Assembly: GCF_007990635.1 (NCBI RefSeq)
Contig: NZ_AP019846.1
Location: 2,197,074-2,261,073 of the forward strand
Length of the DNA: 64,000 nt
Direction of reading: 5' to 3'
Source of the DNA: Leptotrichia hongkongensis
GTDB lineage: Bacteria; Fusobacteriota; Fusobacteriia; Fusobacteriales; Leptotrichiaceae
Under the pieces are notes generated by a model. That model did not search any database, was not told the DNA's origin, and worked only from the letters and a program-made list of their open reading frames with translations. Positions 53,342-63,890 of this stretch are shown piece by piece; positions within the stretch are counted from its first letter, which is position 1; each line of letters opens with the position of its first letter. The position numbers and the translations under genes are program-made.

Positions 53342-54097
53342 TAAATCTCCTCTCTCCATTTTGTTCTTTATTATTTCTTCATCGAAAAACTTTTTGCATC
53401 ATACTAAAATATTTAATAATAAAGTCCTTCGAATAATCATTTCCCTAACAATTTTATTTATGCTTTATAAGTTTAAAGCTGTATTTTAATATTATGATAT
53501 TTTATCTAAAATAACTATTTATAACAATTTATTATTCAACTTTTTAAATACTCAAATATATTATACCACGTTTTTTAATTTTATACTAATTTTATGTGCT
53601 ATGCAATAAGTATTAATTTTACTAATAAATTTTGATTATTTATTATAATCTAAAAAATTTATAAAAATATTATTTTTATTATAATTTTCTTTTATCTTAA
53701 AAACCTATAAAAATCAAAAAGTAAATTAATACCATTATATCTTATCTATCAGCCTATTTAAAATAATTATATTAGTAAAACATAAATATTTAAAATTAAA
53801 ATTTTTTAAACTTATTTTTTATAAAAGATTTAAAATATTACATTATACCAATTAAATTCTATATTTTTTATTTATTAGCTTAAACCTAAAGAAATTCAGT
53901 ATATTTTTAAAATATAATCTATATGCGATATTATAAATAATATCTTGAAAATACACTTGAAACAGTTATTTCTCTAAAATAAAATTCAGATTTACTCAAA
54001 CAGTTACATAATAATAGCTGTTTGAGTAATATAATATTTTTAATCTAAAAATTATTTTAAATTATTAATTTAATTTTAAAAATTAAAGATATAGAAT
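53342..54097. other. Long AT-rich gene-free interval with one strong inverted repeat
   Basis: No gene is seen on either strand. The only clear structure is a perfect 12-bp inverted repeat, TTACTCAAACAG (53992-54003) and CTGTTTGAGTAA (54018-54029), which could terminate the USP-like gene or be a protein-binding dyad. The rest is A/T-rich sequence without recognisable motifs. Confidence 0.5.
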
Positions 54098-54859
54098 TTA
54101 CACAATAAAGATTGGCTTTTGAAGATTTTCAAGTATTCTAACTCCCAGTTTACCAGTAATTCTTTCCACCATTATTGTATATCGCAAATCTCCCATTAAG
54201 ACCAAGTCATAATTTTGAGCTTCGTTCATAATTGTCTTGAAAGTGTCACCTTTTTTATGAATAAGATTATAGTTGTCGCCAAATCTTTCTGTTAGGCTGC
54301 TTTCATCCTCTTCTTCAACATTTACACGCAACACATCTATTTTTTGCTCACCAAACATATGGAAGAAAGTAAACAATGTCTTGTTCGCATTATAAGCACC
54401 ATCATCAAGTAGCATCAAGTTGTCCAATCTAAAGTCTTCTATGTTTGGCAATATAATTAATGGTTTAAAAATACTTCTTAATATTTCCTTCAATACAGGA
54501 GTTACTTTTTCATTTTTTACAAGTACAAGCAAATCGTATTTTTTTAGTTCTTCTAAAACAATTTCTGCTGTTTCACCATCTTTTGAGTAAAAATTTGAAA
54601 TATCAGATGTTATTTTATCCTTTAATTTTTTTACAGTTTTTTCTTCTAGTTCTCTGTATTCCTTAAAGGCATAGTTTGCTCCAATATTTAGTCCCATTCC
54701 TTCGATACTTACAGGAAATACCTCATATTTTAAGATATCTTTGATATAGATAACATCAACATCAACATTATATTTTTGCTTAAACACTTTTGCAAAACTA
54801 ACTAATGGATGTATTTCGCTTTCCGCCGTAACTAAAAATAATGCTTTTTTTTGTAACAT
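54098..54859 (-). CDS. Universal-stress-protein-like protein, tandem domains
   Basis: 253 aa. Two alpha/beta halves are suggested: KALFLVTAESEIHPLVSFAKVF (first strand and helix) and LDNLMLLDDGAYNANKTLFTFF (second). The end, YDLVLMGDLRYTIMVERITGKLGVRILENLQKPIFIV, is the USP C-terminal pattern. The ATP-binding G-x2-G-x9-G-S/T motif is not intact, so nucleotide binding is doubtful. The ATG at 54859 sits behind AGGAAG. It follows gyrA by 38 bases and may share its transcript. Confidence 0.7.
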   Translation of the reverse strand: MLQKKALFLVTAESEIHPLVSFAKVFKQKYNVDVDVIYIKDILKYEVFPVSIEGMGLNIGANYAFKEYRELEEKTVKKLKDKITSDISNFYSKDGETAEIVLEELKKYDLLVLVKNEKVTPVLKEILRSIFKPLIILPNIEDFRLDNLMLLDDGAYNANKTLFTFFHMFGEQKIDVLRVNVEEEDESSLTERFGDNYNLIHKKGDTFKTIMNEAQNYDLVLMGDLRYTIMVERITGKLGVRILENLQKPIFIV

Positions 54860-54897
54860 TTTAACCACTTCCTTATATATGAGAATTTATATTTATC

Positions 54898-57462
54898 TTA
54901 TTTTTCTTCTTCGGTTAAATCAGGCTCTTCTGTGATTTTTACTACAGAAGCTATTTTTTCATTATTTCTAACTTTCATTATTCGCACACCTGAAGCTGAA
55001 CGTCCTATTACAGATATATTATTTACGCTTGTTCTAATTAGTGTACCTTCTGAAGTAATAAGCATAATTTCATCATTTTCCTTGACAATTTTCACATCTA
55101 CAATTTTTCCAGTTTTTTCATTCAGTTTTGCATTGATAATTCCTTTTCCACCTCTTGACTGGAATCTATATTCAGAAAGTTTTGTACGTTTTCCATATCC
55201 TTCTTCAGTAATTGTAAGAATTCTCATTTCATCATTATTCATTTCTGAATTAATAATTGCAGCACCTACAATTTTGTCCTTGTCTCGAAGAGTAATACCT
55301 TTTACTCCAGTTGCCCCAGTTCCCATACTTCTTACATCTTTTTCAGAGAATCTTATGGCAATACCATTTCTCGTAGCAACAAAAATTTCATCTTCGCCAG
55401 TTCCGCTTGTAAGCCCGATATACATCACTTCATCTTCATCATTTAATCTAATCGCTCGTTTTCCAGCTTTCATAATATTACTAAACAATGTCAATTCAGA
55501 TTTTTTAACGACTCCATTTCGTGTTACGAAGAATAAATTCTTATTCTTTTCAAATTCACGAACTTTTATTATCGTGCTGACTTTTTCATCATCATCCAGA
55601 TTTATAATGTTTCCAATCAGTTTTCCACGTGCCTGTTTTCCAGTTTCAGGAATTTCATAAACTTTTATGCTGAATACTTTTCCTTTCGTTGTGAAAATAA
55701 GCAATGTATCAAGAGTTTTTGCTATGTACATATCTTTTACAACATCGTCTTCTATTGTATTTGTAGCATTTACTCCGATTCCACCACGTTTTTGTGAACG
55801 GTAAGTGTCAATTGCTACACGTTTTACGTACCCTTTTTCTGTAAGTGTTACAACAACTTCTTCGTCCTTAATCAAGTCTTCTATGCTGATTTCGGCTCTT
55901 GCATTTCTGATTTCAGTTCTACGTTCATCACCAAAATCTTCTTTTAACTTAAGTGCCTCCTCTTTAATTATACCATATATTTTTGAATCGTCAGATAAAA
56001 TTCCAGTTAATTCTTCAATTAATAGCATAAGTTCGTTATATTCCTGATTAATTTTATCTCTTTCAAGTCCAGTAAGCCTTTGCAATCTCATATCCAGAAT
56101 TGCTTTTGCCTGAATTTCTGAGAATCCAAATTTTGCAATTAATTCAGTCCGTGCAACATTTGCATCCTTTGAAGCACGTATAATTCTAATTACTTCCTCA
56201 ATGTTATCAAGTGCAATTTTGAACCCTTCCAAGATGTGAGCTCTATTTTTAGCCTTTTTCAACTCAAATTCAGTTCTTCTTGTAATTACTTCAAATCTAT
56301 GTTCCAGATATTTTTGAAGAACCTGCTTTAAATTCAACACTCTTGGTGCATTATCCACAAGTGCAAGCATAATTACACCAAATGTATTTTGTAAATCAGT
56401 AAATTTATAAAGGCTGTTTAGAATTAGTTCACTTTCCTCACCTTTTTTCAGCTCAATTACAATTCTGATACCATCTCTGTCAGTTTCATCCCGCAAATCA
56501 GATATTCCAGTAATTTTCTTCTGTCTTACCAAATCTGCAATTTTTTCAATAAGTCTGGCTTTATTTACCTGATATGGTAATTCTGTAACAATAATCGACT
56601 CTTTTCCAGTTTTTGAAGTTTCAACTTCCACACGTCCTGCAACCCGCAGTTTTCCACGTCCAGTTCTATACGCATCATAAATCCCTTGTTTCCCGTTAAT
56701 TATACCTCCAGTTGGAAAATCTGGACCTTTTATATATGTAATCAGTTCATCAATCGAAATTTCAGGATTATCAATCAATGCCACAATTCCATCAACGACC
56801 TCTCCTAAATTATGTGGCGGAATATTTGTAGCCATTCCGACAGCAATACCGTTTGCTCCATTTAGTAGTAAATTGGGAAGTTTAGCAGGCAATACAACTG
56901 GCTCATCCAAACTTTCATCAAAGTTTTTACGATAGTCTATTGTATCCTTATTAATATCCGCAAGCAGCTCTTCAGTAATTTTAGCCATTCTAGCTTCTGT
57001 ATACCGCATTGCCGCCGCTTCATCCCCATCAATCGAACCAAAGTTTCCATGTCCGTCGATAAGTTCATATCTCATATTAAAGTCCTGTGCCATTCTAACC
57101 ATTGCACCATAAACTGATGAATCCCCGTGTGGATGGTATTTCCCCAATACATCCCCGACAATTCTTGCCGATTTTTTAAATGGAGTTTTATGGCTCATTC
57201 CCATTTCACTCATGGAAAACAAAATTCTTCTATGCACAGGCTTTAATCCATCACGCACATCAGGTAACGCACGGCTAACAATTACACTCATCGAATAATC
57301 CAAATAAGCCGCCTTTATCTCATCCTCAATATAGACATTAGATTCATTTGATAAATCCGTAGCCTTAGGCAATCCCTCCACAATGATTTCCCTATCGTCG
57401 TTCTCATCCATTTCCGTTATCTCTTCTTCTCTTTCATCGTCATCTCTAAAATCGTCTGACAT
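54898..57462 (-). CDS. gyrA: DNA gyrase subunit A
   Basis: 854 aa. An acidic about 30-residue N-terminal extension precedes the standard start ([20 protein letters not shown]). The active-site Tyr is in [10 protein letters not shown]. The quinolone region reads [15 protein letters not shown]: Ser115 matches E. coli Ser83, but Gly119 stands where E. coli has Asp87. The C-terminal beta-pinwheel repeats include the GyrA box QKRGGIG (residues about 560) needed for wrapping. GAGGTG precedes the ATG. It lies downstream of gyrB with a 570-base gap containing a structured repeat. Confidence 0.97.
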   Translation of the reverse strand: MSDDFRDDDEREEEITEMDENDDREIIVEGLPKATDLSNESNVYIEDEIKAAYLDYSMSVIVSRALPDVRDGLKPVHRRILFSMSEMGMSHKTPFKKSARIVGDVLGKYHPHGDSSVYGAMVRMAQDFNMRYELIDGHGNFGSIDGDEAAAMRYTEARMAKITEELLADINKDTIDYRKNFDESLDEPVVLPAKLPNLLLNGANGIAVGMATNIPPHNLGEVVDGIVALIDNPEISIDELITYIKGPDFPTGGIINGKQGIYDAYRTGRGKLRVAGRVEVETSKTGKESIIVTELPYQVNKARLIEKIADLVRQKKITGISDLRDETDRDGIRIVIELKKGEESELILNSLYKFTDLQNTFGVIMLALVDNAPRVLNLKQVLQKYLEHRFEVITRRTEFELKKAKNRAHILEGFKIALDNIEEVIRIIRASKDANVARTELIAKFGFSEIQAKAILDMRLQRLTGLERDKINQEYNELMLLIEELTGILSDDSKIYGIIKEEALKLKEDFGDERRTEIRNARAEISIEDLIKDEEVVVTLTEKGYVKRVAIDTYRSQKRGGIGVNATNTIEDDVVKDMYIAKTLDTLLIFTTKGKVFSIKVYEIPETGKQARGKLIGNIINLDDDEKVSTIIKVREFEKNKNLFFVTRNGVVKKSELTLFSNIMKAGKRAIRLNDEDEVMYIGLTSGTGEDEIFVATRNGIAIRFSEKDVRSMGTGATGVKGITLRDKDKIVGAAIINSEMNNDEMRILTITEEGYGKRTKLSEYRFQSRGGKGIINAKLNEKTGKIVDVKIVKENDEIMLITSEGTLIRTSVNNISVIGRSASGVRIMKVRNNEKIASVVKITEEPDLTEEEK

Positions 57463-57615
57463 CCTGCACCTCTTTTCTTCTCTTTTACTTTATAATCCAC
57501 CTTCTTAAAATTCCACAACCTAACTTGTATATTTATCTATTAAACATCTTTTATAAAATAAATTTTTGCTAACAAATGTTATTCCTATAATTTCCATATC
57601 TTCTTCTTTTTTTAA

Positions 57616-57992
57616 GCAAGGGAAATCAATCGCCATTTCCCTTGCATCCCTGGCTCGTCTAAGCATTTTTTGAAAATAAAAATTAAACTCGCTTTGCTCA
57701 AACAGAAATTTTTATTTCCAAAAAATCACGACAACTTTAACCTAGTTACAACAATTGATTTAACTAAATCAAAATCAAACAAAATTTCATTAGAAGAAAA
57801 ATAGCTAAACACGAATGTATTTTTTTCACTATAATTTTTACATTAAATATCATTTACTTGAATCATTTTAACTTTTTATTGTGAACTTATGCTTTTGGAA
57901 TCTCTTTATGAGTTAAACGAATTCTATTTTTCTTTTATAAGAAAGTTTTGCATCGAGCAGGTGTGCAGAGGTATGGCGTCTGATACCTCTGC
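57616..57992 (-). repeat. Structured intergenic repeat, copy 3 (complete, minus orientation)
   Basis: Both ends are hairpins: 57965-57992 (minus: GCAGAGGTAT-CAGACGCC-ATACCTCTGC) and 57616-57645 (stem GCAAGGGAAAT, loop CAATCGCC read on plus). They face each other as terminal inverted repeats. Inner paired arms are 57924-57951 with 57780-57804, and 57705-57726 with 57667-57688. It fills most of the gyrB-gyrA gap and is in the same orientation as both genes. Confidence 0.8.
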
Positions 57993-58031
57993 GTTAAAAA
58001 AATTAATATAAATAAAATAAGAAAAAATAAA

Positions 58032-60014
58032 TTATATATCCAAATTCCTTACGTAGTTTGCATTATCCTCGATAAATTTTCTTCTCGGCTCAACTTTATC
58101 TCCCATCAGAATATTAAACATCTTATCGGCATAGGAAGCGTCTTCCATTGATACTTTTAACAATGTTCTTACTTCTGGATCAAGTGTTGTTTCCCAAAGT
58201 TGTTCTGGGTTCATTTCTCCTAGCCCTTTGTAACGCTGGATTGTGTATTTTCTTCCTTCTCCTTCCAGCACTCTTGTCACTTGTTTCATCTGATCGTCCG
58301 AATAGGCGTATCTTATTGCTTTTCCTGCCTGAATCTTGTATAAAGGCGGCTGTGCGATATAGATATAGCCTTCATTTATTAATTCTCTCAGATGTCTATA
58401 GAAGAATGTTAGCATTAATGTTCTGATGTGAGCACCATCAACATCGGCATCTGTCATAATTACGATTTTATGGTATCTTAGTTTTTTTAAGTCCATTTCT
58501 TCGCCAAATCCAGCTCCAAAGGCTGTAATCATTGCTCTAATTTCTGCATTTTCCAGAGCTTTATGCACTCCTGATTTTTCTACGTTTAAGATTTTTCCAC
58601 GAAGTGGCAATATTGCCTGAAATCTTCTGTCTCTTCCTTGTTTTGCAGAACCTCCTGCCGAGTTTCCTTCGACTATGAAAATTTCTGATTCAGCCGGATC
58701 TTTTGAAGAGCAGTCTGCCAATTTACCAGGTAGTGATCCTACTTCCAATGTATTTTTTCTAAGTACAAGCTCTCTTGCTTTTTTCGCTGCTTCTCTTGCC
58801 CTTTTTGACATTGCCATTTTTTCAATAATTTTTTCAGCTGCCTTTGGATGATCTTCTAGATAAAATTTCAAGTTGCTTCCAACAATATTTGATACAATCC
58901 CTGTAACTTCACTGTTTCCAAGTTTTGTTTTTGTCTGTCCTTCAAATTGAGGCTCGGGTATTTTTACACTTATTACACAGACAAGTCCTTCTCTTACATC
59001 TGTTCCTTGAAATGTCCCATTTTTATCCTTAATTAAGTTCATCTGTTTTGCAATATCATTAATTGTTCTCGTAAGCGCAGTTCTAAATCCGCTAACGTGA
59101 GTTCCGCCTTCATGGGTATTTATGTTATTTACAAACGAATAAACAGTTTCTCTTTGTGAAGTCGTGTAGTTCATCGCAATTTCCACTTCCACGAATTTTG
59201 CACTTCGCTGTTTTTTCACCGTGTTTCCATCCTCATCCACAGTTTCTACTTCCTTAGCTTCCTCAATTTGCATTGTATCAGCCATATAAATCACATCATC
59301 AACGATTTTTTCCTCATCAATAATTTCATTTAAAAAGTCCTTTATTCCACCTTCAAATAAAAATTCTTCAGCTTTTATATTTTCAGCATTTCTTTCATCA
59401 GCTAGCTCAATTTTTAAGCCTTTGTTCAAATATGCCAATTCTTTTAGACGTGATTCCAGCACAGAATAATCGTAAACTGTTGTTTCGAATATTTCATCAT
59501 CAGCCTTAAATCTAATTACAGTTCCGTGTGCATCAGCATCTGCCACGCCAATTTCTTCCACAGGCGAAGTTGGCACACCACGCTGATATGTCTGTCTAAA
59601 AATCTTTCCATCACGTGTTACAGTTGCTTCAAGCCATTCTGACAAAGCATTTACGACAGATACCCCAACTCCGTGAAGTCCACCTGACACTTTATAATTA
59701 TCATTATCAAATTTTCCTCCAGCGTGAAGCACAGTAAGTACAACTTCTAAAGTTGATTTTCCAGTTTTGTGCATTCCCACAGGGATTCCACGTCCATTGT
59801 CAGATACCTCGATAATATTTCCTGCAAGAATCTTTACAGTAATTTTATCACAAATTCCAGCAAGCGCTTCGTCCACACTGTTATCTACAATTTCCCATAC
59901 TAGATGGTGAAGCCCACGTGCTGAAGTTGATCCGATATACATTCCTGGACGCTTTCTAACTGCTTCCAGCCCTTCCAGAACCGTAATCGCCTCTGCTCCA
60001 TAATTATTATCCAT
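58032..60014 (-). CDS. gyrB: DNA gyrase subunit B
   Basis: 660 aa. The GHKL ATPase domain has VDNSVDEALAG, DNGRGIPVGMHKTG and VSGGLHGVGVSVVNALS. The transducer domain precedes the TOPRIM domain, with EGNSAGGSAKQGRDR, the metal motif MTDADVDGAHIRTL and PLRGKILNVEK. It ends with RYKGLGEMNPEQLWETT and VEPRRKFIEDN. The length fits the Gram-positive-like short form, without the E. coli insert. GGAGGAAAT precedes the ATG. Confidence 0.98.
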   Translation of the reverse strand: MDNNYGAEAITVLEGLEAVRKRPGMYIGSTSARGLHHLVWEIVDNSVDEALAGICDKITVKILAGNIIEVSDNGRGIPVGMHKTGKSTLEVVLTVLHAGGKFDNDNYKVSGGLHGVGVSVVNALSEWLEATVTRDGKIFRQTYQRGVPTSPVEEIGVADADAHGTVIRFKADDEIFETTVYDYSVLESRLKELAYLNKGLKIELADERNAENIKAEEFLFEGGIKDFLNEIIDEEKIVDDVIYMADTMQIEEAKEVETVDEDGNTVKKQRSAKFVEVEIAMNYTTSQRETVYSFVNNINTHEGGTHVSGFRTALTRTINDIAKQMNLIKDKNGTFQGTDVREGLVCVISVKIPEPQFEGQTKTKLGNSEVTGIVSNIVGSNLKFYLEDHPKAAEKIIEKMAMSKRAREAAKKARELVLRKNTLEVGSLPGKLADCSSKDPAESEIFIVEGNSAGGSAKQGRDRRFQAILPLRGKILNVEKSGVHKALENAEIRAMITAFGAGFGEEMDLKKLRYHKIVIMTDADVDGAHIRTLMLTFFYRHLRELINEGYIYIAQPPLYKIQAGKAIRYAYSDDQMKQVTRVLEGEGRKYTIQRYKGLGEMNPEQLWETTLDPEVRTLLKVSMEDASYADKMFNILMGDKVEPRRKFIEDNANYVRNLDI

Positions 60015-60073
60015 TATTTATTTCCTCCATTTTATCCAAAACTTTTCATATTTTTTATAAAATATAATAAAAT

Positions 60074-61441
60074 CTATTTTCCAACACAAAAATTCCCAAA
60101 TACATGATCTAAAATATCTTCAGACGATATTTCTCCAGTAATCTCTGAAAGTGAATCCAGAGCTTCTTTTAAATCTACAGAAATTAAGTCCATAGGAAGT
60201 CCCATATCTATTGTTTCAAAAATATTTCTTATTGCGTCTTTTGTTTTCTCAAGTGCTGTTTTGTGACGAATATTTGTAATTATCAGTTTTTCTGATGAGT
60301 TTTCCACATCTTCTTCTACAATATATGAATAGATTTTTTCTTGCATATCTTCAATTCCAATATTGTCTTTTGCCGAAATTTCAACAATATTTTCCAAGTT
60401 ATACCCTTCAAGATTAATTTTTTTATTTAAATCAATCTTATTCAATAATACTATAACTTTCTTTTTATTTTCTTTTATCTGATTTATAACTTCTATATCC
60501 TCATTTTCCAGCTCCTTTGAAGCATCCAGTACAAGAAGCACCAAATCAGCCTTTTCAATAAACTGCTTAGACTTTTCTACACCAATATTTTCCACAATGT
60601 CATCAGTTTTTCTAATTCCTGCTGTATCAACCAGAACCAAGGGAATTCCTTTTATATTGATTATTTCCTCAATAACATCTCTCGTAGTCCCAGCAATATG
60701 CGTTACAATGGCACGCTCTTCATGAAGCAGAGCATTTAGCAATGTCGATTTCCCAACATTTGGTTTTCCCACAATAACTGTCTTTATTCCCTCTTTTATT
60801 TTTTTTCCTGTATTATATGAATCAATTAACCGATTTGCTTCTTCATATACTTTTTCAAGATTATCTCTAAGTTCTACTGGCAACGGATCGTCAATTCCTT
60901 CTTCAGGATAATCCAGCACTACATTTACATGTGCTGTAATATCTAGCAAAGCCTTCTTAAATTCATTAACTTTATCACGCAAGTCCCCTCTTAACTGATC
61001 GAGCGACAGTGATACGCTCTTTTCTGTTTTTCCCTGAATAATATCCATAACCGCCTCAGCCTGTGACAAGTCTATACGTCCATTCATAAATGCTCGCTTT
61101 GTAAATTCACCACTTTCAGCATGTCTTGCTCCATTTCTTAGCACAAGTTCCAGCACTTTTTCCGAAACAAGCGTTCCGCCGTGACAATTTATTTCTACAA
61201 TATCTTCACAAGTATAGCTTTTTGGGGCTTTTAGCCTTACAGCCATTGCTTCATCTACTATTTTTTCTCCATCCTTGATAAATCCATAATTTAATTTATA
61301 AAAACCCAAATCAGCATTTGGGTTTTTTTTAATAAATATTTTGTCCAGTATTTCAAATGATTTATCGCCGGATATTCTTATTATGGCAATCCCGCCTTCA
61401 CCTTTTGGAGTGGAAATCGCCGCAATTGTATCAAATAACAT
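60074..61441 (-). CDS. mnmE: tRNA modification GTPase MnmE
   Basis: With MnmG, makes cmnm5/nm5 modifications at tRNA wobble U34. 455 aa. The N-terminal folate-binding domain ([22 protein letters not shown]) is followed by a helical domain. The G domain lies about 215-375, with [27 protein letters not shown] and LNKIDL. The C-terminus is the required FCVGK Cys motif. GAGGG precedes the ATG. It lies 59 bases from gyrB on the same strand. Confidence 0.97.
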   Translation of the reverse strand: MLFDTIAAISTPKGEGGIAIIRISGDKSFEILDKIFIKKNPNADLGFYKLNYGFIKDGEKIVDEAMAVRLKAPKSYTCEDIVEINCHGGTLVSEKVLELVLRNGARHAESGEFTKRAFMNGRIDLSQAEAVMDIIQGKTEKSVSLSLDQLRGDLRDKVNEFKKALLDITAHVNVVLDYPEEGIDDPLPVELRDNLEKVYEEANRLIDSYNTGKKIKEGIKTVIVGKPNVGKSTLLNALLHEERAIVTHIAGTTRDVIEEIINIKGIPLVLVDTAGIRKTDDIVENIGVEKSKQFIEKADLVLLVLDASKELENEDIEVINQIKENKKKVIVLLNKIDLNKKINLEGYNLENIVEISAKDNIGIEDMQEKIYSYIVEEDVENSSEKLIITNIRHKTALEKTKDAIRNIFETIDMGLPMDLISVDLKEALDSLSEITGEISSEDILDHVFGNFCVGK

Positions 61442-61510
61442 TCTATCCCTCTATTTTCTAAAATCATTTTTCAATTTTATTTTTTTACCTACAATTTTAA
61501 ACACAATAGT

Positions 61511-62326
61511 TTAATTTTTTTCATCTAATTTTCTAATCACTAAATATCTTTTTGGCTCTTCCCCAACACTCTCAGTTTTTAGTCCTTCCATAAATGAAAT
61601 TTCTTCATGAATAATTTTACGTTCACGTGCAGCCATTGGGTTCAGCTTTACGGCATTTCCAGTTGCTAAAACTGCTTTACCTTTTTTTCTTGCCAAATCT
61701 CTTAATGATTTTTCACGTTTTTCTTTATAATTGTTAGAATCTATAGAGATTTTCAGATTTTTAAATTTTTTAGTTGTACTGATTAAATATTCTAAGTTAT
61801 TTAAGGCACTTCCTTTTTCACCAATTAAAAATCTCATATCTTTTCCATCAAGAATAACTAGATATTTACCATTATTTTCTTTTTTTACATTTATAATCTT
61901 TATATCTAATTTTGCATTTACTATAAATTCCTTGAAAAATCCTCTGATTTTATCTATATTTGTATCATCCTGACTATTTTGAATAACTTTTTCTTCATTT
62001 TCAGGGCTTTCATTTCTGTAATTTTTTCTAATGTTATTTTTTTTAGAATCATAATTATTTTGATTTTTTACATCTTTTTTTTCTTTTTTGGAAATTTTCT
62101 CTTCATTTTGTACTCTTGGTTTTTCTGATTTTACATCACTCGATTTCAAATCAGATTTTTTAACAATTTCAATTTCATATTCACCTTTTATATTGATAAA
62201 TAATATTTTTTTAGGATGTTTCAAAACTTTTACCTGATAAGTTTCATCTTCTTTTAAAGTCAATGAACGGCTTACCATATTTTTAAGTTCTTCCTCATTT
62301 TGTGCCTTTAATACTATCTTTTCCAT
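61511..62326 (-). CDS. jag: Jag/KhpB-type RNA-binding protein
   Basis: About 272 aa. The Jag N-terminal domain (about 1-50) is followed by a charged linker rich in Lys, Asn and Glu. A KH domain with MRFLIGEKGSALNNLEYL has the GxxG loop, and an R3H domain has NPMAARERKIIHEEI. Three start codons in a row (GTG-ATG-ATG, 62332-62324) follow AAGGAAG; I use the third on spacing. The start overlaps the yidC 3' end. In the family it binds RNA and affects cell-envelope growth. Confidence 0.9.
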   Translation of the reverse strand: MEKIVLKAQNEEELKNMVSRSLTLKEDETYQVKVLKHPKKILFINIKGEYEIEIVKKSDLKSSDVKSEKPRVQNEEKISKKEKKDVKNQNNYDSKKNNIRKNYRNESPENEEKVIQNSQDDTNIDKIRGFFKEFIVNAKLDIKIINVKKENNGKYLVILDGKDMRFLIGEKGSALNNLEYLISTTKKFKNLKISIDSNNYKEKREKSLRDLARKKGKAVLATGNAVKLNPMAARERKIIHEEISFMEGLKTESVGEEPKRYLVIRKLDEKN

Positions 62327-62981
62327 CATCACTTCTTCCTTTCAAAATGAAATACTGCTGAACTAATGACAAAGCTCCCGAAACTAAGTAATACAAGGTT
62401 ACCCCTGACGGCATATTATAAAATATGAACAGCATCATAAGAGGCATCATATAAAGCATTGTCTGCATCTGCTGATTGCTTTCCTGTCCACTAGTTGCGC
62501 TCGTCATTATTTTCTGCTGAATATACGTCACTCCTACATTTAAGATTGGTAATAAATTAAATGCAAATTTTCCTATCATAAATAATCTGTCAGGTTGTTT
62601 TAATGTAAACCATAAGAATTTTGCGTCTGCTGGAATTGCATTTCCGCTAAAAGCCCAATATAATGCTACAAATATTGGCATCTGAATTAATAGTGGCAGA
62701 CATCCTCCTAGGGGATTTACTCCACTTTCTCTATAAAGTTCTGCTGTTTTTTGCTGGTATTCTTTTGGATCATCTTTATATTTTTCTTTTATTTTTTCAA
62801 GTTCAGGCTGTAGTTCCCTCATTTTTTTCATTGACTTTTCCTGTTTTAATGTTAATGGAAATACAATTATTCTCATTAAAATTGTAACAATTATTATTGC
62901 TATACCGTAATTTCCCACAACACCATATATCGCATTTAAAACATGTACGACAAAATCAACAAGTGCCTGTATTTTAAACAT
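62295..62981 (-). CDS. yidC: Membrane protein insertase YidC (short form)
   Basis: 228 aa. It has the conserved core only, with no large periplasmic domain, as in Gram-positives. Membrane segments include GNYGIAIIIVTILMRIIVFPL, with the hydrophilic-groove Arg (LMRII). A cytoplasmic coiled coil follows (MRELQPELEKIKEKYKDDPKE), then NPLGGCLPLLIQMPIFVALYW. No obvious lipobox is present, unlike many short YidC. GGAGG precedes the ATG. Confidence 0.95.
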   Translation of the reverse strand: MFKIQALVDFVVHVLNAIYGVVGNYGIAIIIVTILMRIIVFPLTLKQEKSMKKMRELQPELEKIKEKYKDDPKEYQQKTAELYRESGVNPLGGCLPLLIQMPIFVALYWAFSGNAIPADAKFLWFTLKQPDRLFMIGKFAFNLLPILNVGVTYIQQKIMTSATSGQESNQQMQTMLYMMPLMMLFIFYNMPSGVTLYYLVSGALSLVQQYFILKGRSDDGKDSIKGTK

Positions 62982-63001
62982 ATATTATTTCCTCCACTTT
63001 T

Positions 63002-63214
63002 TTATTTTAACGGGTCATAGCCACCTTTGTGAAAAGGATGACATTTTAGTAATCTTTTTATTGTCAGATAACTACCTTTTAATGCTCCATATTTTGTAAT
63101 TGCCTGTCGTGAATATTCTGAGCAAGTTGGATAAAATCTGCATCTTCTTCCAAAATATGGTGAAATGCCCTTTTGATAAAATTTTAACAAATATAGCAAT
63201 ATTTTTTTCATCAT
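63002..63214 (-). CDS. yidD: Membrane protein insertion efficiency factor
   Basis: 70 aa. It has the family core [31 protein letters not shown], with the two conserved Cys, followed by [12 protein letters not shown] at the end. Two ATGs occur in tandem; the first overlaps the rnpA stop (ATGATGA) behind AAGGTGG. It acts at the inner membrane with YidC, whose gene follows. Confidence 0.94.
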   Translation of the reverse strand: MMKKILLYLLKFYQKGISPYFGRRCRFYPTCSEYSRQAITKYGALKGSYLTIKRLLKCHPFHKGGYDPLK

Positions 63215-63537
63215 TTTACCACCTTGATAATATCCTTTTCGATATCCCCATACTTTAAATTTTTTAAATTATCTTTCAAAATAGATTTGCCTACGAATAC
63301 ATAATCAGTATTTTTTCTAAATTTATCCTTATGTATTTTTACAAATTCTTTAAAAATTCTTTTGATTCTATTTCGTTGAACTGCATTTCCAGTTTTTTTG
63401 CTGGCTACAAAGCCAAATCGCTGGTCGTTATTCTTATTTTCATTTATAAAAATAATAGCATACTTTGTATGCATCTTTTTTGATCTGTTATATATTAATG
63501 AAAAATCTTTTGTTTTCTTAATTTTATTAATAGACAT
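63211..63537 (-). CDS. rnpA: Ribonuclease P protein component
   Basis: 108 aa. It has the RNR-motif region [20 protein letters not shown] and the [13 protein letters not shown] segment. It binds RNase P RNA and the pre-tRNA leader. It is encoded directly after rpmH and overlaps yidD, the standard order. The weak GAAGAG before the ATG may lower its translation relative to rpmH. Confidence 0.96.
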   Translation of the reverse strand: MSINKIKKTKDFSLIYNRSKKMHTKYAIIFINENKNNDQRFGFVASKKTGNAVQRNRIKRIFKEFVKIHKDKFRKNTDYVFVGKSILKDNLKNLKYGDIEKDIIKVVK

Positions 63538-63597
63538 ATTTCTCTTCTTTGATTTAAAATAAGTGAGAGCTTATAAATTTACGTCTAAAAAAATTTA

Positions 63598-63622
63598 GAG
63601 CGTTTTTCTTTTAAAAAGCTCT
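63598..63622 (-). terminator. Hairpin in the rpmH-rnpA gap
   Basis: Minus strand: GAGC-TTTTT/AAAAA-cGCTC stem followed by TAAATTTTTTT. It is a weak second attenuator candidate between rpmH and rnpA. Confidence 0.45.
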
Positions 63623-63644
63623 CTAGTTTAGATATTAATGCTTT

Positions 63645-63676
63645 TAAAAACCCAGTGTTGAATTTAACACCGGGTT
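63645..63676 (-). terminator. Attenuator-type terminator at the rpmH stop
   Basis: Minus strand: AACCCGGTGTT and AACACTGGGTT arms, then TTTAAAAG. It overlaps the rpmH stop codon and probably lets only part of the transcripts continue into rnpA. Confidence 0.65.
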
Positions 63677-63812
63677 ATGCTGATAATTTAGCTCTTCCTT
63701 TAGCTCTTCTTCTTTTTAAAACATTTCTTCCGCTTTTATTTTGCATTCTTTTTCTAAATCCATGATCTTTTTTTCTTTTTCTTTTATTTGGTTGATATGT
63801 TCTTTTAGTCAT
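63675..63812 (-). CDS. rpmH: 50S ribosomal protein L34
   Basis: 45 aa. It opens [19 protein letters not shown] and ends GRAKLSA, the canonical L34. AGAAAGG precedes the ATG at 63810-63812, and a strong promoter lies 50 bases upstream. It is first in the rpmH-rnpA-yidD-yidC-jag-mnmE cluster that normally adjoins dnaA and oriC. Confidence 0.97.
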   Translation of the reverse strand: MTKRTYQPNKRKRKKDHGFRKRMQNKSGRNVLKRRRAKGRAKLSA

Positions 63813-63861
63813 CCTTTTTCCTTTCTATTATATTTTAAAAAAATTATTGTCTTTTATAGAC

Positions 63862-63890
63862 ATTATATACAATATTCAAAAAAAAGTCAA
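63862..63890 (-). promoter_or_regulatory. Strong promoter for rpmH
   Basis: Minus strand: TTGACT (63890-63885), 17-base spacer of mostly T, TATAAT (63867-63862). The rest of 63891-64000 is AT-rich; no DnaA-box cluster was recognised. Confidence 0.85.

Noticed and set aside
53992..54029. Inverted repeat as a second small-RNA module
   Set aside because: No promoter pair, no small frame with a ribosome site and no complementary leader; only a single dyad is visible.
54932..55660. Long plus-strand frame opposite gyrA
   Set aside because: It is the mirror of a strongly supported gyrA coding region and has no ribosome site or recognisable domains.
57616..57992. Replication origin between gyrB and gyrA
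   Set aside because: No DnaA-box cluster was seen; the hairpins match the dispersed repeat family instead.
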